Of a stretch of DNA of 40,272 bases, positions 1 to 7,757 are shown one piece after another (position 1 is the stretch's first letter; every line of letters begins with the position of its first letter). This DNA is from Magnetococcales bacterium. Lineage in GTDB: Bacteria > Pseudomonadota > Magnetococcia > Magnetococcales > Magnetaquicoccaceae. The stretch spans positions 1 to 40,272 of the forward strand of contig JAANAU010000030.1 in assembly GCA_011089965.1 (NCBI GenBank), given 5' to 3'. Position numbers and translations under genes: made by a program. Below the pieces are notes generated by a model that was not told the origin of the DNA, did not search any database, and was given only the letters and a program-made list of their open reading frames with translations.

Positions 1-248
1 GATGCTCGTCTGAGGCATCAAATCAAAGAATCGTGAATTTGTAGTGCCACTCGCCAAAAAATAGCCTCGCAAGCTATTGATATATAAATTGATTTTTTAT
101 AGCATGTTAAACCTGGGTTAAAACATTAAAACATTAAAACCCTGGGGGATGAATCCCCCAGACCCCCTCTTTTTTTCAATACTTGGATGCTGGTGCATGG
201 CTCAGGAGTTGAGTTGTTAAACGTGCGCTTGTTGGGAAACCTCAACGG
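1..248. other. Noncoding lead-in region
   Basis: No gene is supported here. The stretch is AT-rich in its first half. It holds a short inverted repeat (AATAGC at 62-67 with GCTATT further on) and, at 118-178, the dispersed repeat described separately. It lies downstream of the minus-strand Nudix gene that ends at 249, so it is probably a 3' intergenic region. Confidence 0.5.
118..178 (-). repeat. Dispersed palindromic repeat, copy A
   Basis: This is an approximately 60-bp element made of AT-rich ACATTAAA iterations, a perfect 9-bp stem palindrome at 142-161 (CTGGGGGAT, 2-nt loop, ATCCCCCAG), a CCCCCTC block and a T run. An almost identical copy lies in inverted orientation at 18194-18255, with one extra A in the homopolymer. 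Both copies are intergenic and lie beyond the 3' ends of, or between, genes. The palindrome next to a T run could also end transcription. No transposase is linked to it. Confidence 0.85.
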
Positions 249-1076
249 TCACAGTTGCTGCTCTCTGCCAGGGAATGTGTTCGATGGGGCTGGCGCTGGT
301 CTGGGCATGCGCTCCGTCAGATCCTGAATCAACTTCTGGGCATGCTCGATGGCCTCTTTGGCCTTTTCCTTCAAGTGGGGAGCCTGGGCATCATAAGTCA
401 GACTGCCGGCCTGCTTGAGCGCATTCACAGCCTCCAACAGATGATTGCGCGCCTTTTGCATGGCTTCGGAACGCTGCGCCTCGGACATGACCGAAGCGTC
501 GTCATTCGCCTGAACCGATCCAATCGTTGCATACCCCCCGAACGCCAACCAGACCATCAAGGCCACTTTGCTCCAGATGCAACGACTCTCCCCTGTCGGC
601 GCACCATCGGGTTTTGGAGGATGCCAACCCAGGTAGTGAGCCTGGGCGCGCATCTGCGGATAGGCCAACTGTCCCTCCTGATCCAATTGCCAGAACTGCT
701 GCTCATCCACCCACAAAGTCTCCAGAATCTCCCGACTCCTGGGTGCAGCCTGACCATTCCAGGAATCACAGAGAAAAATGAAACCAATATTCGGAGACTC
801 CACCAATAATACCGGCACGGTCTCCAGATAACGACACTGCAACAACTCCAAACCGATCTCTTCAGCCACCTCACGCTTCAAGGCCGCTTCCAAACCCTCG
901 CCCTGATCCACAAATCCACCCGGAAACGACCACTTGCCGGCCCGGTGATCCCGATAGGCCAAACGCGCCAACAGAATACGCGCCTCCTGGGATGCATGAT
1001 CCGAATCGCGTATCAAAACATGGGCCGATACGCTGACCTTGAACCGGGCTGCCGGTGGTGTCCATTCGTGGGTCAT
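249..1076 (-). CDS. Nudix hydrolase with C-terminal signal-like and coiled-coil extension
   Basis: The N-terminal ~150 residues form a Nudix domain. A complete Nudix box is visible around residues 53-76 (G-x5-E-x7-REVAEEIGL), so Mg-dependent hydrolysis of a nucleoside-diphosphate derivative is expected; the substrate cannot be named. From about residue 165 the protein continues into a hydrophobic stretch (VALMVWLAFGGYA) followed by SVQA-NDD, which resembles a signal peptide and cleavage site. After it comes an ~80-residue Ala/Glu/Lys-rich helical segment. Typical Nudix enzymes end near residue 150-180, so the extension is odd: either a membrane-anchored fusion or two former genes joined in frame. 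The gene starts 9 bp after the end of the upstream TPR gene on the same strand and is probably cotranscribed with it. Confidence 0.85.
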   Translation of the reverse strand: MTHEWTPPAARFKVSVSAHVLIRDSDHASQEARILLARLAYRDHRAGKWSFPGGFVDQGEGLEAALKREVAEEIGLELLQCRYLETVPVLLVESPNIGFIFLCDSWNGQAAPRSREILETLWVDEQQFWQLDQEGQLAYPQMRAQAHYLGWHPPKPDGAPTGESRCIWSKVALMVWLAFGGYATIGSVQANDDASVMSEAQRSEAMQKARNHLLEAVNALKQAGSLTYDAQAPHLKEKAKEAIEHAQKLIQDLTERMPRPAPAPSNTFPGREQQL

Positions 1077-1085
1077 GTGTGATCT

Positions 1086-2315
1086 CTATTCCGTGGCTGC
1101 ATATTCACGCACAATCTTCCAGTTTTGACCTTCCCGCTCCAAAGAGAGGGTCTTCTTGACACGGTCACGGTAATTTTTGGCCGTGTAGATCTGAATGAAG
1201 GTGGCTTGGGCACGGTTTTCATTCAGCATGGCCACCTGCAACTCGGCAACCTGAATGTGAATCGCATCGGCCTTGGCAATCACATCCCGACGGTTCTTCT
1301 CCCAGGCATCGCGGGTCTTGAAATTCCTGGTGGTCGGCTGAAAGCGCGCCGAATAACTCCCCAGATACTGCTCCAGATTTTTGGCCGACCAGCCTGCCGC
1401 CCAGTCAATGACGGTCTGCTTGACCTCTGATATGGCCGTGGCACTGGGCAATGCTGCCTTGTCCGCGGGTTTGCGTTCCGGCTCTGTCGGTTTTTCAACG
1501 CTCTTTTCTTCGGTTTTGACGTTCTCAACAGCCGGGGCAGGCTGCTCAACCGCAGTGGCTGGAGCCGGTGCAGCAGGTGCAGGCTCCCCATTCTTGACTG
1601 GTTCCGGTTCTGCTTTGGGCTGTGGCGGTTCGGGAGTCGGCGTGACCGCAGTGCTGGCCGGCTTGCTGGCAGCCTCCGGTGCAGCCACGGGAGCCGGACG
1701 TTGAGACTCAACCTTGGCGGTGCTCTTGGGAAGCGGGGCCGGTGCGGCGGTCGTGGCAGCCGCTGTTTGCGTTGCCTTGGATCCCGCCGGTTCGTTGCCC
1801 CCCTCGGTAAAGAGGGTCTTGACCTTGGTCACCTTGTTGGCCAAAACCATGTTGCCAGGGACCAGTTTCAAAGCCTTGGCATAGGCCTGAGAGGCCATCT
1901 TGGCATGAATGTCCCCCAGATTTTCATGGGCCGTGGCATAGTTGGGATGGGCCTTGATCGCCTGGGTCAAAGCCTCCTGGGCCTTGTCAAAATGACCCTG
2001 CTCGGCATACAGCACCGCCAGATTGTTGTAAGGCTCCGGCAACTCCGGAAAATCCTTGCTCAATTGCTGAAAGACCGCAATGGCCTGCTCTCTCTGGCGG
2101 GTTTCGGTCAAAATCAAACCCTTGAGAAACCGACCCTGGGCATCCTGCGGGTGCTGGGCCAGATAGACATTCAACCGCTTGAGCGCACCATCAAACTCTT
2201 TGCGATCCGCCATGCCATAGATCTCATCCAGAGTATCGGCAGCCAGTACCGGATGCGTGGACCATGCCCAGATCATCAGTCCCAGGGCGTAAAAAAAGAC
2301 TCGGACACCATTCAT
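1086..2315 (-). CDS. TPR protein with C-terminal Cds6-like (NTF2-fold) domain
   Basis: This is a predicted exported protein of 409 residues. I chose the ATG at 2315 because it has a GGAG ribosome site 8 nt upstream and opens a clear signal peptide (MNGVRVFFYALGLMIW..., cleavage near VLA-A); a longer in-frame start at 2390 lacks these. After the signal come several tetratricopeptide repeats (about residues 25-165), then a Pro/Ala/Glu-rich linker (about 175-290). A C-terminal domain of ~110 residues follows, with the pattern WAAGWSAKNLEQYLGSYS and a KKTLSLEREGQNWKIVREY ending, as in the NTF2-like domain at the end of Cds6-type L,D-transpeptidases. No transpeptidase domain is present. The TPRs suggest protein binding in the periplasm. 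It lies between mlaA and the Nudix gene. Confidence 0.85.
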   Translation of the reverse strand: MNGVRVFFYALGLMIWAWSTHPVLAADTLDEIYGMADRKEFDGALKRLNVYLAQHPQDAQGRFLKGLILTETRQREQAIAVFQQLSKDFPELPEPYNNLAVLYAEQGHFDKAQEALTQAIKAHPNYATAHENLGDIHAKMASQAYAKALKLVPGNMVLANKVTKVKTLFTEGGNEPAGSKATQTAAATTAAPAPLPKSTAKVESQRPAPVAAPEAASKPASTAVTPTPEPPQPKAEPEPVKNGEPAPAAPAPATAVEQPAPAVENVKTEEKSVEKPTEPERKPADKAALPSATAISEVKQTVIDWAAGWSAKNLEQYLGSYSARFQPTTRNFKTRDAWEKNRRDVIAKADAIHIQVAELQVAMLNENRAQATFIQIYTAKNYRDRVKKTLSLEREGQNWKIVREYAATE

Positions 2316-2470
2316 GAATGCCACTCCAGGGAGAAAGCGTGAAACCTTTGACGGTTTAATGGTCCCAATTCGGTCCCAAAGCCGCTGCATGGCAACCGAA
2401 TAGCGATCATTGTGCCAAAAAATTGTGTCCGTATCAAAGGGGAGCGGAAATCAGGTCAAAAGCTTGCGCC

Positions 2471-2509
2471 CCAGCCTGGTCCCGGATCCTGCTTGCTGGA
2501 TCAGGCTGG
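2471..2509 (-). terminator. Possible hairpin downstream of mlaA
   Basis: A 12-bp stem (CCAGCCTGGTCC with GGATCAGGCTGG, one wobble or mismatch) and a 15-nt loop lie just past the mlaA stop codon on the minus strand. There is no T run after it, so it may stabilise the mRNA end rather than act as a classic intrinsic terminator. Confidence 0.3.
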
Positions 2510-2526
2510 TGGCAAAGAAGGGCAGG

Positions 2527-3312
2527 TCAGTGCTGTACCTGGTCGCGCCGCATTTGCAGATAGGCATCCCGCAAGGCGATATAAGGATCAATGGCCGCCT
2601 TTTTCAGATCTTCATATTCCCCCAAACGCATGGAGGTCTGATTGACCACCTTGCCACCATAGATCTCCGCACGGGTCCAGGGATTCTCCGGAACGTAGCT
2701 CAAAGGATTGAGTGCCGCATCGGCAACCAGCCCGAACGAATCTCGCAACGTGGATGGTCCCAGAATCGGCCACTGGATGTAGATGGCATCATCCATGCCC
2801 AAAGTGGCCAGGGTCTGTCCGAGATCCTCATCGCTGCTCTTGAGGTTGAAATGGGTTTCGGCCACATCAAAAAATCCCAGTCCGCCCAGAATGGTGTTGA
2901 TGCCAAAACGGGTCAACTCCACACCGGCAGCCTCCATTTTGCCTTGCAGCAAGGCGCTCAGGAAATGTTTTGGCATGGCCAGATTGTGGAAGAAATTCCC
3001 GAAGGCGATCCGTACCGGTTCCGGGAGTATGAAGGCGTAGAGTTCGGTCACAGGCTTGAGGAGGCCGTGATAAAACAGATCGTTGAGCGTAAAAACAATA
3101 CGATTCCACGGCTCCAGAGGATCGGAAACCACCGGACCATCGCTCTCCTCCACAAGATCGGCCCTGGGCAGATCTTTGATGCCAGCACCACCATCCACTG
3201 CCGCCATGCGGGCACCAGGGGTCTCATGACGGCCCGGGTCGCTGGCAGCAGCAGACCACCCCGGCAGCCACAAAAAGGCCCATGTCATCAGGATTGCAAG
3301 AAGTTTACGCAT
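2527..3312 (-). CDS. mlaA: MlaA-family outer-membrane lipid asymmetry protein
   Basis: This is the MlaA/VacJ outer-membrane component, which removes phospholipids from the outer leaflet and hands them to periplasmic MlaC. Family features are DPLEPWNRIVFTLND at about residues 68-82, RIAFGNFFHNL, and DLGQTLATLG with the GPSTLRD segment. I place the start at the ATG at 3312, which opens a hydrophobic signal sequence (MRKLLAILMTWAFLWLPGWS), giving 261 residues; an upstream in-frame start at 3366 would add an implausible charged leader. Classical MlaA is a lipoprotein, but no lipobox cysteine is visible here: the signal ends in SAAAS. The gene is divergent from mlaEFDC, separated by 131 bp that must hold both promoters, which supports a shared Mla function. 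Confidence 0.93.
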   Translation of the reverse strand: MRKLLAILMTWAFLWLPGWSAAASDPGRHETPGARMAAVDGGAGIKDLPRADLVEESDGPVVSDPLEPWNRIVFTLNDLFYHGLLKPVTELYAFILPEPVRIAFGNFFHNLAMPKHFLSALLQGKMEAAGVELTRFGINTILGGLGFFDVAETHFNLKSSDEDLGQTLATLGMDDAIYIQWPILGPSTLRDSFGLVADAALNPLSYVPENPWTRAEIYGGKVVNQTSMRLGEYEDLKKAAIDPYIALRDAYLQMRRDQVQH

Positions 3313-3443
3313 TGTCGGAATCCATGCTCGGGTTGTTTTCTTTAATCGGTCATCTTCCCTTGCCAATCCTCCCGATGATCGGTGATAATCTTCGGGTTTG
3401 CAACAAGTTTAAAAAAATTTACACATTTTGAGAGGTTCTGGCC

Positions 3444-4253
3444 GTGATTGACCGGCTGAATCCTTCACGAAAGACAACGCGGATGGTCGATTTGCTGCAA
3501 CATATGGGTGCCAGAACTCTGGGCCTGCTCCAGGAGATGGGACGCATGTTCCTGTTTCTTCTGGAGGTGCTTGCGGCCATTCCCGTGCCACCGTATCGCT
3601 GGACCCTGTTTTTGCGTCAGGTCCATTTCATCGGCATTCGTTCGTTGTTTGTCATTGCCCTGACCGCCCTGTTTGCCGGCATGGTACTGGGGTTGCAGGG
3701 GTATTATACATTGTCGCGCTTTGGTTCCGAGGCCATGCTGGGACCGGCTGTGGCCTTGTCCATCATTCGCGAGTTGGGACCGGTGTTGTCCGGATTGATG
3801 GTGACCGGGCGGGCCGGCTCTGCCTTGACCGCCGAATTGGGGATCATGCGCATTCGCGAGCAGATCGATGCCCTGGAGGTGATGGGGATCGCTCCGCTCA
3901 AATACCTGATCGTGCCACGTTTGACCGCTGGTCTGTTGGTCTTGCCGCTTTTGACCGCCCTGTTTGACGTGATCGGCATCTGGGGTGGCTATCTGGTGGC
4001 CGTACGGCTGCTGGGGCTGAGCGGCGGCACCTATTTCGGCGGCATCGAATCGGCTGTCGAAATGCATGATATCATCACCGGCTTGATCAAATCGTTCAGT
4101 TTTGGTGTGATCATCATCTGGATCTGCACCTACCAGGGCTATTATACCCGCCGTGGTGCCGAAGGGGTCAGCCATGCCACCACCTCGGCAGTGGTGATGA
4201 GTTCGGTGTTGATTCTGGTGTGGGACTATTTCATTACCTCCATTATGTTGTAA
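3444..4253 (+). CDS. mlaE: MlaE-family ABC permease
   Basis: This is the inner-membrane permease of the Mla phospholipid transport system, 269 residues, with about five or six hydrophobic segments. The family signature ELGIMRIREQIDALEVMGI is present at about residues 131-149, along with the GPVLSGLMVTGRAGSA segment before it. A GTG start at 3444 follows an AGAGG ribosome site. It begins a tight plus-strand operon: mlaF starts 12 bp after its stop, followed by mlaD and mlaC. Confidence 0.96.
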   Translation: MIDRLNPSRKTTRMVDLLQHMGARTLGLLQEMGRMFLFLLEVLAAIPVPPYRWTLFLRQVHFIGIRSLFVIALTALFAGMVLGLQGYYTLSRFGSEAMLGPAVALSIIRELGPVLSGLMVTGRAGSALTAELGIMRIREQIDALEVMGIAPLKYLIVPRLTAGLLVLPLLTALFDVIGIWGGYLVAVRLLGLSGGTYFGGIESAVEMHDIITGLIKSFSFGVIIIWICTYQGYYTRRGAEGVSHATTSAVVMSSVLILVWDYFITSIML

Positions 4254-4265
4254 GGAAGGCGTATC

Positions 4266-5255
4266 GTGTCAGCCACCTTGCCATTGGGTGAGCAGCTGGT
4301 CGCCAATGGTTGCATCACCGCCCGCCAACTCGATCTGGCCTTGCAGCGGCAGCGTGCCACCTCGGCGGACCCGACCACCAGCGCCCATCTGGTGGGGCGC
4401 ACCCTGGTCGAAATGGGCTATCTGACCCAACCGGCCCTGCATGAGTGTCTGTATCGGCAATTCGCTGCCGAGCGTGACCACTATTTGGACAACCCGGCTG
4501 TGGCACCGGTGATCCGTTTCGAGCGGGTGGTCAAGATCCTCGATGGTCGGCGGGTGCTGGATGCCGTGGATCTGGCCATTCCGGCCAATCGCGTCACAGC
4601 CATCATCGGCATGAGCGGTGGGGGCAAGAGTGTGTTGCTCAAGCACATGGTGGGTCTGATGAAGCCGGATCAGGGCACGGTCCGGGTGGGAGAGGAGCGG
4701 TTGGACGCCATGTCCGGACGGGCCTTGCGGCAGGTGCGGGGTCGTTTCAGTCTGTTGTTCCAGGGGGGGGCGCTGTTCGACTCCTTGAACGTCTACGACA
4801 ATGTGGCCTTTCCCTTGCGAGAGAAGAGTCAACTTACCGAAGAACAGATTCGTGGGCGTGTGCTTCGGTGTCTGGCCGAGGTCAATCTGATCGGCATGGA
4901 GCGCAAATTCCCGGATGAGTTGAGCGGCGGCATGATGAAACGTGCAGCCCTGGCCCGGGCACTGGTCACGGAACCCGAGATCCTGTTGCTGGATGAACCC
5001 ACGGCAGGTCTGGATCCGATCATTGAAAATGCGATCCACTATCTCATTTGCGACACCTTCATGCGCACCCGTTATACCATGGTCGTGATCAGCCATGCTG
5101 TACCGGAGATCTTTCAATGGTGTCACCATGTGATCGCCCTGCATCGGGGCAAGGTGCTCTATTCCGGCCCCTCCCGGGAGGTGGACGCCTCGCCGGATCC
5201 GGTTTTGCGTCAGTTCATACGGGGCGAACTTGACGGTCCCATTCAGGTGATTTAA
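4266..5255 (+). CDS. mlaF: MlaF-type ABC ATPase with GspE/MshEN-like N-terminal domain
   Basis: This is the ATPase of the Mla transporter. The ABC domain occupies about residues 82-320, with Walker A GMSGGGKS at 115-122, signature LSGGMMKR and Walker B LLLDEPTAGLD. Ordinary MlaF is about 270 residues; this one has 329. The extra ~75 N-terminal residues carry two similar helical motifs (LGEQLVANGCITARQLDLAL and VGRTLVEMGYLTQPALHECL). This LGE-L--G-(I/L)T---L--AL pattern is typical of the N-terminal domain of type II secretion/type IV pilus ATPases (MshEN/T2SSE_N), some of which bind c-di-GMP. The fusion suggests regulated lipid transport, which is inference. GTG start at 4266 after an AAGGAAGG ribosome site; same operon as mlaE. 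Confidence 0.93.
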   Translation: MSATLPLGEQLVANGCITARQLDLALQRQRATSADPTTSAHLVGRTLVEMGYLTQPALHECLYRQFAAERDHYLDNPAVAPVIRFERVVKILDGRRVLDAVDLAIPANRVTAIIGMSGGGKSVLLKHMVGLMKPDQGTVRVGEERLDAMSGRALRQVRGRFSLLFQGGALFDSLNVYDNVAFPLREKSQLTEEQIRGRVLRCLAEVNLIGMERKFPDELSGGMMKRAALARALVTEPEILLLDEPTAGLDPIIENAIHYLICDTFMRTRYTMVVISHAVPEIFQWCHHVIALHRGKVLYSGPSREVDASPDPVLRQFIRGELDGPIQVI

Positions 5256-5279
5256 CGGCATGTCTCCAGGGAGGTTCAG

Positions 5280-5729
5280 GTGAGAAGCGCCCGTTTGGAA
5301 GTTGCGGTGGGTCTGTTCGTATTGGCCGGGTTGTTGGCCTTGGCCTGGTTGTCGGTGCGGCTGGCGCGCATGGAGCTGGTGGGCAGCGGCCTTGTGCCCC
5401 TGTATGCCCAGTTCACCTCGATTGCTGGCCTGAAGGTCGGGGCAGCCGTGGAGATCGCTGGCGTGGGCGTGGGGCGGGTGGATCGCATCGAACTCAATCC
5501 CGCCGATTACGAGGCGCGGGTGCGCATGCTGGTGCAGCCCGAGGTGGCTGTGCAGGAGGATGCCATTGCCTCGGTGCGTACCAAAGGGTTGATCGGAGAT
5601 CGCTACATCGTGATCGCACCGGGTGCCTCCGACAAGATCCTGGTCGCCAATGGGGTCATTCGTCAGACCGAACCGGCCATCAACTTTGAAGAGTTGATCA
5701 GTCAGTTCATTCATGGCAGTGTCAAATAG
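5280..5729 (+). CDS. mlaD: MlaD-family MCE-domain substrate-binding protein
   Basis: This periplasmic, membrane-anchored MCE protein forms the hexameric ring that carries lipid between MlaC and the MlaE permease. One N-terminal transmembrane helix (about residues 8-25) is followed by a single MCE domain with GLKVGAAVEIAGVGVGRV at about residues 48-65. GTG start at 5280 just after a GGGAGG site; 149 residues, the usual size. It sits 24 bp after mlaF and 29 bp before mlaC. Confidence 0.95.
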   Translation: MRSARLEVAVGLFVLAGLLALAWLSVRLARMELVGSGLVPLYAQFTSIAGLKVGAAVEIAGVGVGRVDRIELNPADYEARVRMLVQPEVAVQEDAIASVRTKGLIGDRYIVIAPGASDKILVANGVIRQTEPAINFEELISQFIHGSVK

Positions 5730-5758
5730 TCTTGGCATGTTTTTGAGGAGTGGATGCG

Positions 5759-6391
5759 ATGTTGCGGCGTTTGATCGTCAACCGGTTGTTTTTCTGGATC
5801 GTATTGTTGGCCCCTCTGTCGGTATGGAGTGTGACCGTGGCTCAGGAGGGGGGGCGCATGGGCAAGCTGGCCGCTTCGGTCCAGCAGGCCATTCAGATCC
5901 TCAAGGATCCGGAGTTGGCCGTGCCTGCGCGGCGCGAAGAGCGCCGGGAGATGTTGCGGCGGGTCATCTACCAGGAGTTCGATTTTCCCCGCATGTCGCA
6001 GAGTGCGGTGGGGCGGGCCTGGAACAAATTCACACCCGGCCAGCAGCAACGATTTTCCGATCTGTTTCGCCGGTTGCTGGAAAACACCTACATGAGTGTG
6101 ATCGAGCGGTATGACGGAGAGCGGGTGGAGTTTGTCAAGGAGGTGCCCAAGGCCGATGACCTGGTGTTGGTGGACAGCGTCGTCTATGCCAAGGGGCAGC
6201 AGTATCGTTTGTCCTATTACATGCGCAGCACCAAGGCGGGTTGGAAGGTGGATGATGTGGTCATCGAGGGGGTGAGTGTGGTGGCCAACTACCGTTCTCA
6301 GTTTCAACAGGCCATTCGTACGCCAGAGGATATCGAACCGTTGTTGGCCCGTTTGAAGGAAAAGGTGGAGACCTCCCAGAAGGGGAGTTGA
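5759..6391 (+). CDS. mlaC: MlaC/Ttg2D-family periplasmic phospholipid carrier
   Basis: This is the soluble lipid shuttle between the outer-membrane MlaA complex and MlaD. A signal peptide occupies about residues 1-30 (FFWIVLLAPLSVWSV...). The mature domain shows the family pattern FDFPRMSQSAVGRAWNKFTP, the FSDLFRRLLENTY helix and WKVDDVVIEGVSVVANYRSQF near the end. I prefer the ATG at 5759, 8 nt after GAGGAG, to a GTG at 5750 inside that site; 210 residues. It is the last mla gene; no STAS-domain MlaB gene follows. The NTPase gene starts only 31 bp later and may be read through from this operon. Confidence 0.95.
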   Translation: MLRRLIVNRLFFWIVLLAPLSVWSVTVAQEGGRMGKLAASVQQAIQILKDPELAVPARREERREMLRRVIYQEFDFPRMSQSAVGRAWNKFTPGQQQRFSDLFRRLLENTYMSVIERYDGERVEFVKEVPKADDLVLVDSVVYAKGQQYRLSYYMRSTKAGWKVDDVVIEGVSVVANYRSQFQQAIRTPEDIEPLLARLKEKVETSQKGS

Positions 6392-6422
6392 GGGTTGTCC
6401 AATCACATCCAAAAGGTGCCGT

Positions 6423-7757
6423 ATGCGTGTCAATCATGCCGATTATTGGGAGGTTGCGGTCAATCTCGATCCCAATGTGCCGTTGGACACCGGGACCATG
6501 GATCTGTATGTGGACACCTCCGAAGCACGGGGTGATGTCACTCAGGATGATCTGCTGCGTGCCCTGGGGATCGATGCCACCCAAACCCTGCGCCGCCCCA
6601 TGGAACGGCAATACATCCTCTTCACCAGCCATCTGGGAGGGGGGAAAAGTACGGAGTTGCGGCGTTTGAGTCAGTTGTTGCATGATCCGCAACGCTATTT
6701 CGTGGTCTTTGTCGATGCGGTCGAACAGCTCAATCCCAATAATCTCCACGACACCGATATTCTGCTCAAGCAGGCCGATTTGCTCTGCGCCATGTTGGCC
6801 GGGCAGGGGGTGATGATCGATGACGTCCATCTGTACACCCTGAAGGAGTGGTTCAAACAGCGGATCATCGTGCGTCTGAACGAGCGCGCCTCCTCTCTGG
6901 AGTTGACCGCAGGTCTGGAGGCCAAGGCTGGAATAGGCTGGTTGGGGGGACTCTTCGCCAAACTCACCAGCGCCGTCAAGTTCGGGACCACCTTTCGGGA
7001 AGAGATCCGCTCGGAAACCAAAAATCACCTGGAAGAGTTTGCTGCCGGATTCAACCAGTTGATTCGTGCGGCCAATGCAGCGTTGCAGCGTCAGCAGTTG
7101 GGACAGCGGGTGCTGTTCATGGTCGATGGCACGGATCGCATGCCCTATGCGGACATGGAGCGGTTTTTCGTCACCGATTTTTCCGAGCTGCAACGCATCG
7201 AGGCCACTTTCATCTACTGCACCCAGGTCCATCTGCTCTATCAGCACAATTTCCTGCAACAGCGGTTTCACTACATTCATCGGGTGCCCATGCTGAAAAT
7301 CCACCAGCGCGGGTCGGATGATTTCTGGCCCCCTGCTCTGGAGACCATGCGCGCCATGGTGTACAAGCGTGTGGCTCCCTCTCTGTTCGACAGTGAGGAG
7401 ACGGTGGATTATCTCATTCGTTACTCCGGGGGCCATCCTCGTGATCTGGTGCGCCTGCTGGAGCTGACGCGCATCAAAACACGCAGCGAGATCTTCACCA
7501 GAGAGGCGGCGGAAAAGGCGGTGCGCGATATGGCTGCCGACTTCCTGCGCTTTTTGCAAGGCAAGGATTATGATCTCCTGGTCAGGATCGATTCCCAGGA
7601 TGCACAGAACACCCAGGAGGCGGAAGAAGGGACTCACAAACTGCTCCATACCCTGGCCCTCCTGGAATACAACAATCTGTGGTGGCGTTCGCATCCTTTG
7701 GTGCGCACCCTGCCCGGCTACCAGAAGCGGATGCATTCAACCCATGTCGCCGGATGA
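6423..7757 (+). CDS. P-loop NTPase (KAP/STAND-like), first gene of an overlapping pair
   Basis: This is a 444-residue predicted cytoplasmic P-loop NTPase. A Walker A-like SHLGGGKST lies at residues 69-77, with Ser replacing the usual first Gly, and a Walker B-like VLFMVDGTDRM at 230-240. A Gly-rich, weakly hydrophobic stretch at about 168-185 (AGIGWLGGLFAKLTSAV) lies between them, as in KAP-like NTPases where an insert sits between Walker A and B. Around residues 335-345, YSGGHPRDLVRLLE resembles the sensor-2/winged-helix region of AAA+/STAND ATPases (GG-PR). I do not recognise a named family. Its last 14 bases overlap the next gene, which implies translational coupling. The biochemical partner and trigger are unknown. 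Confidence 0.85.
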   Translation: MRVNHADYWEVAVNLDPNVPLDTGTMDLYVDTSEARGDVTQDDLLRALGIDATQTLRRPMERQYILFTSHLGGGKSTELRRLSQLLHDPQRYFVVFVDAVEQLNPNNLHDTDILLKQADLLCAMLAGQGVMIDDVHLYTLKEWFKQRIIVRLNERASSLELTAGLEAKAGIGWLGGLFAKLTSAVKFGTTFREEIRSETKNHLEEFAAGFNQLIRAANAALQRQQLGQRVLFMVDGTDRMPYADMERFFVTDFSELQRIEATFIYCTQVHLLYQHNFLQQRFHYIHRVPMLKIHQRGSDDFWPPALETMRAMVYKRVAPSLFDSEETVDYLIRYSGGHPRDLVRLLELTRIKTRSEIFTREAAEKAVRDMAADFLRFLQGKDYDLLVRIDSQDAQNTQEAEEGTHKLLHTLALLEYNNLWWRSHPLVRTLPGYQKRMHSTHVAG

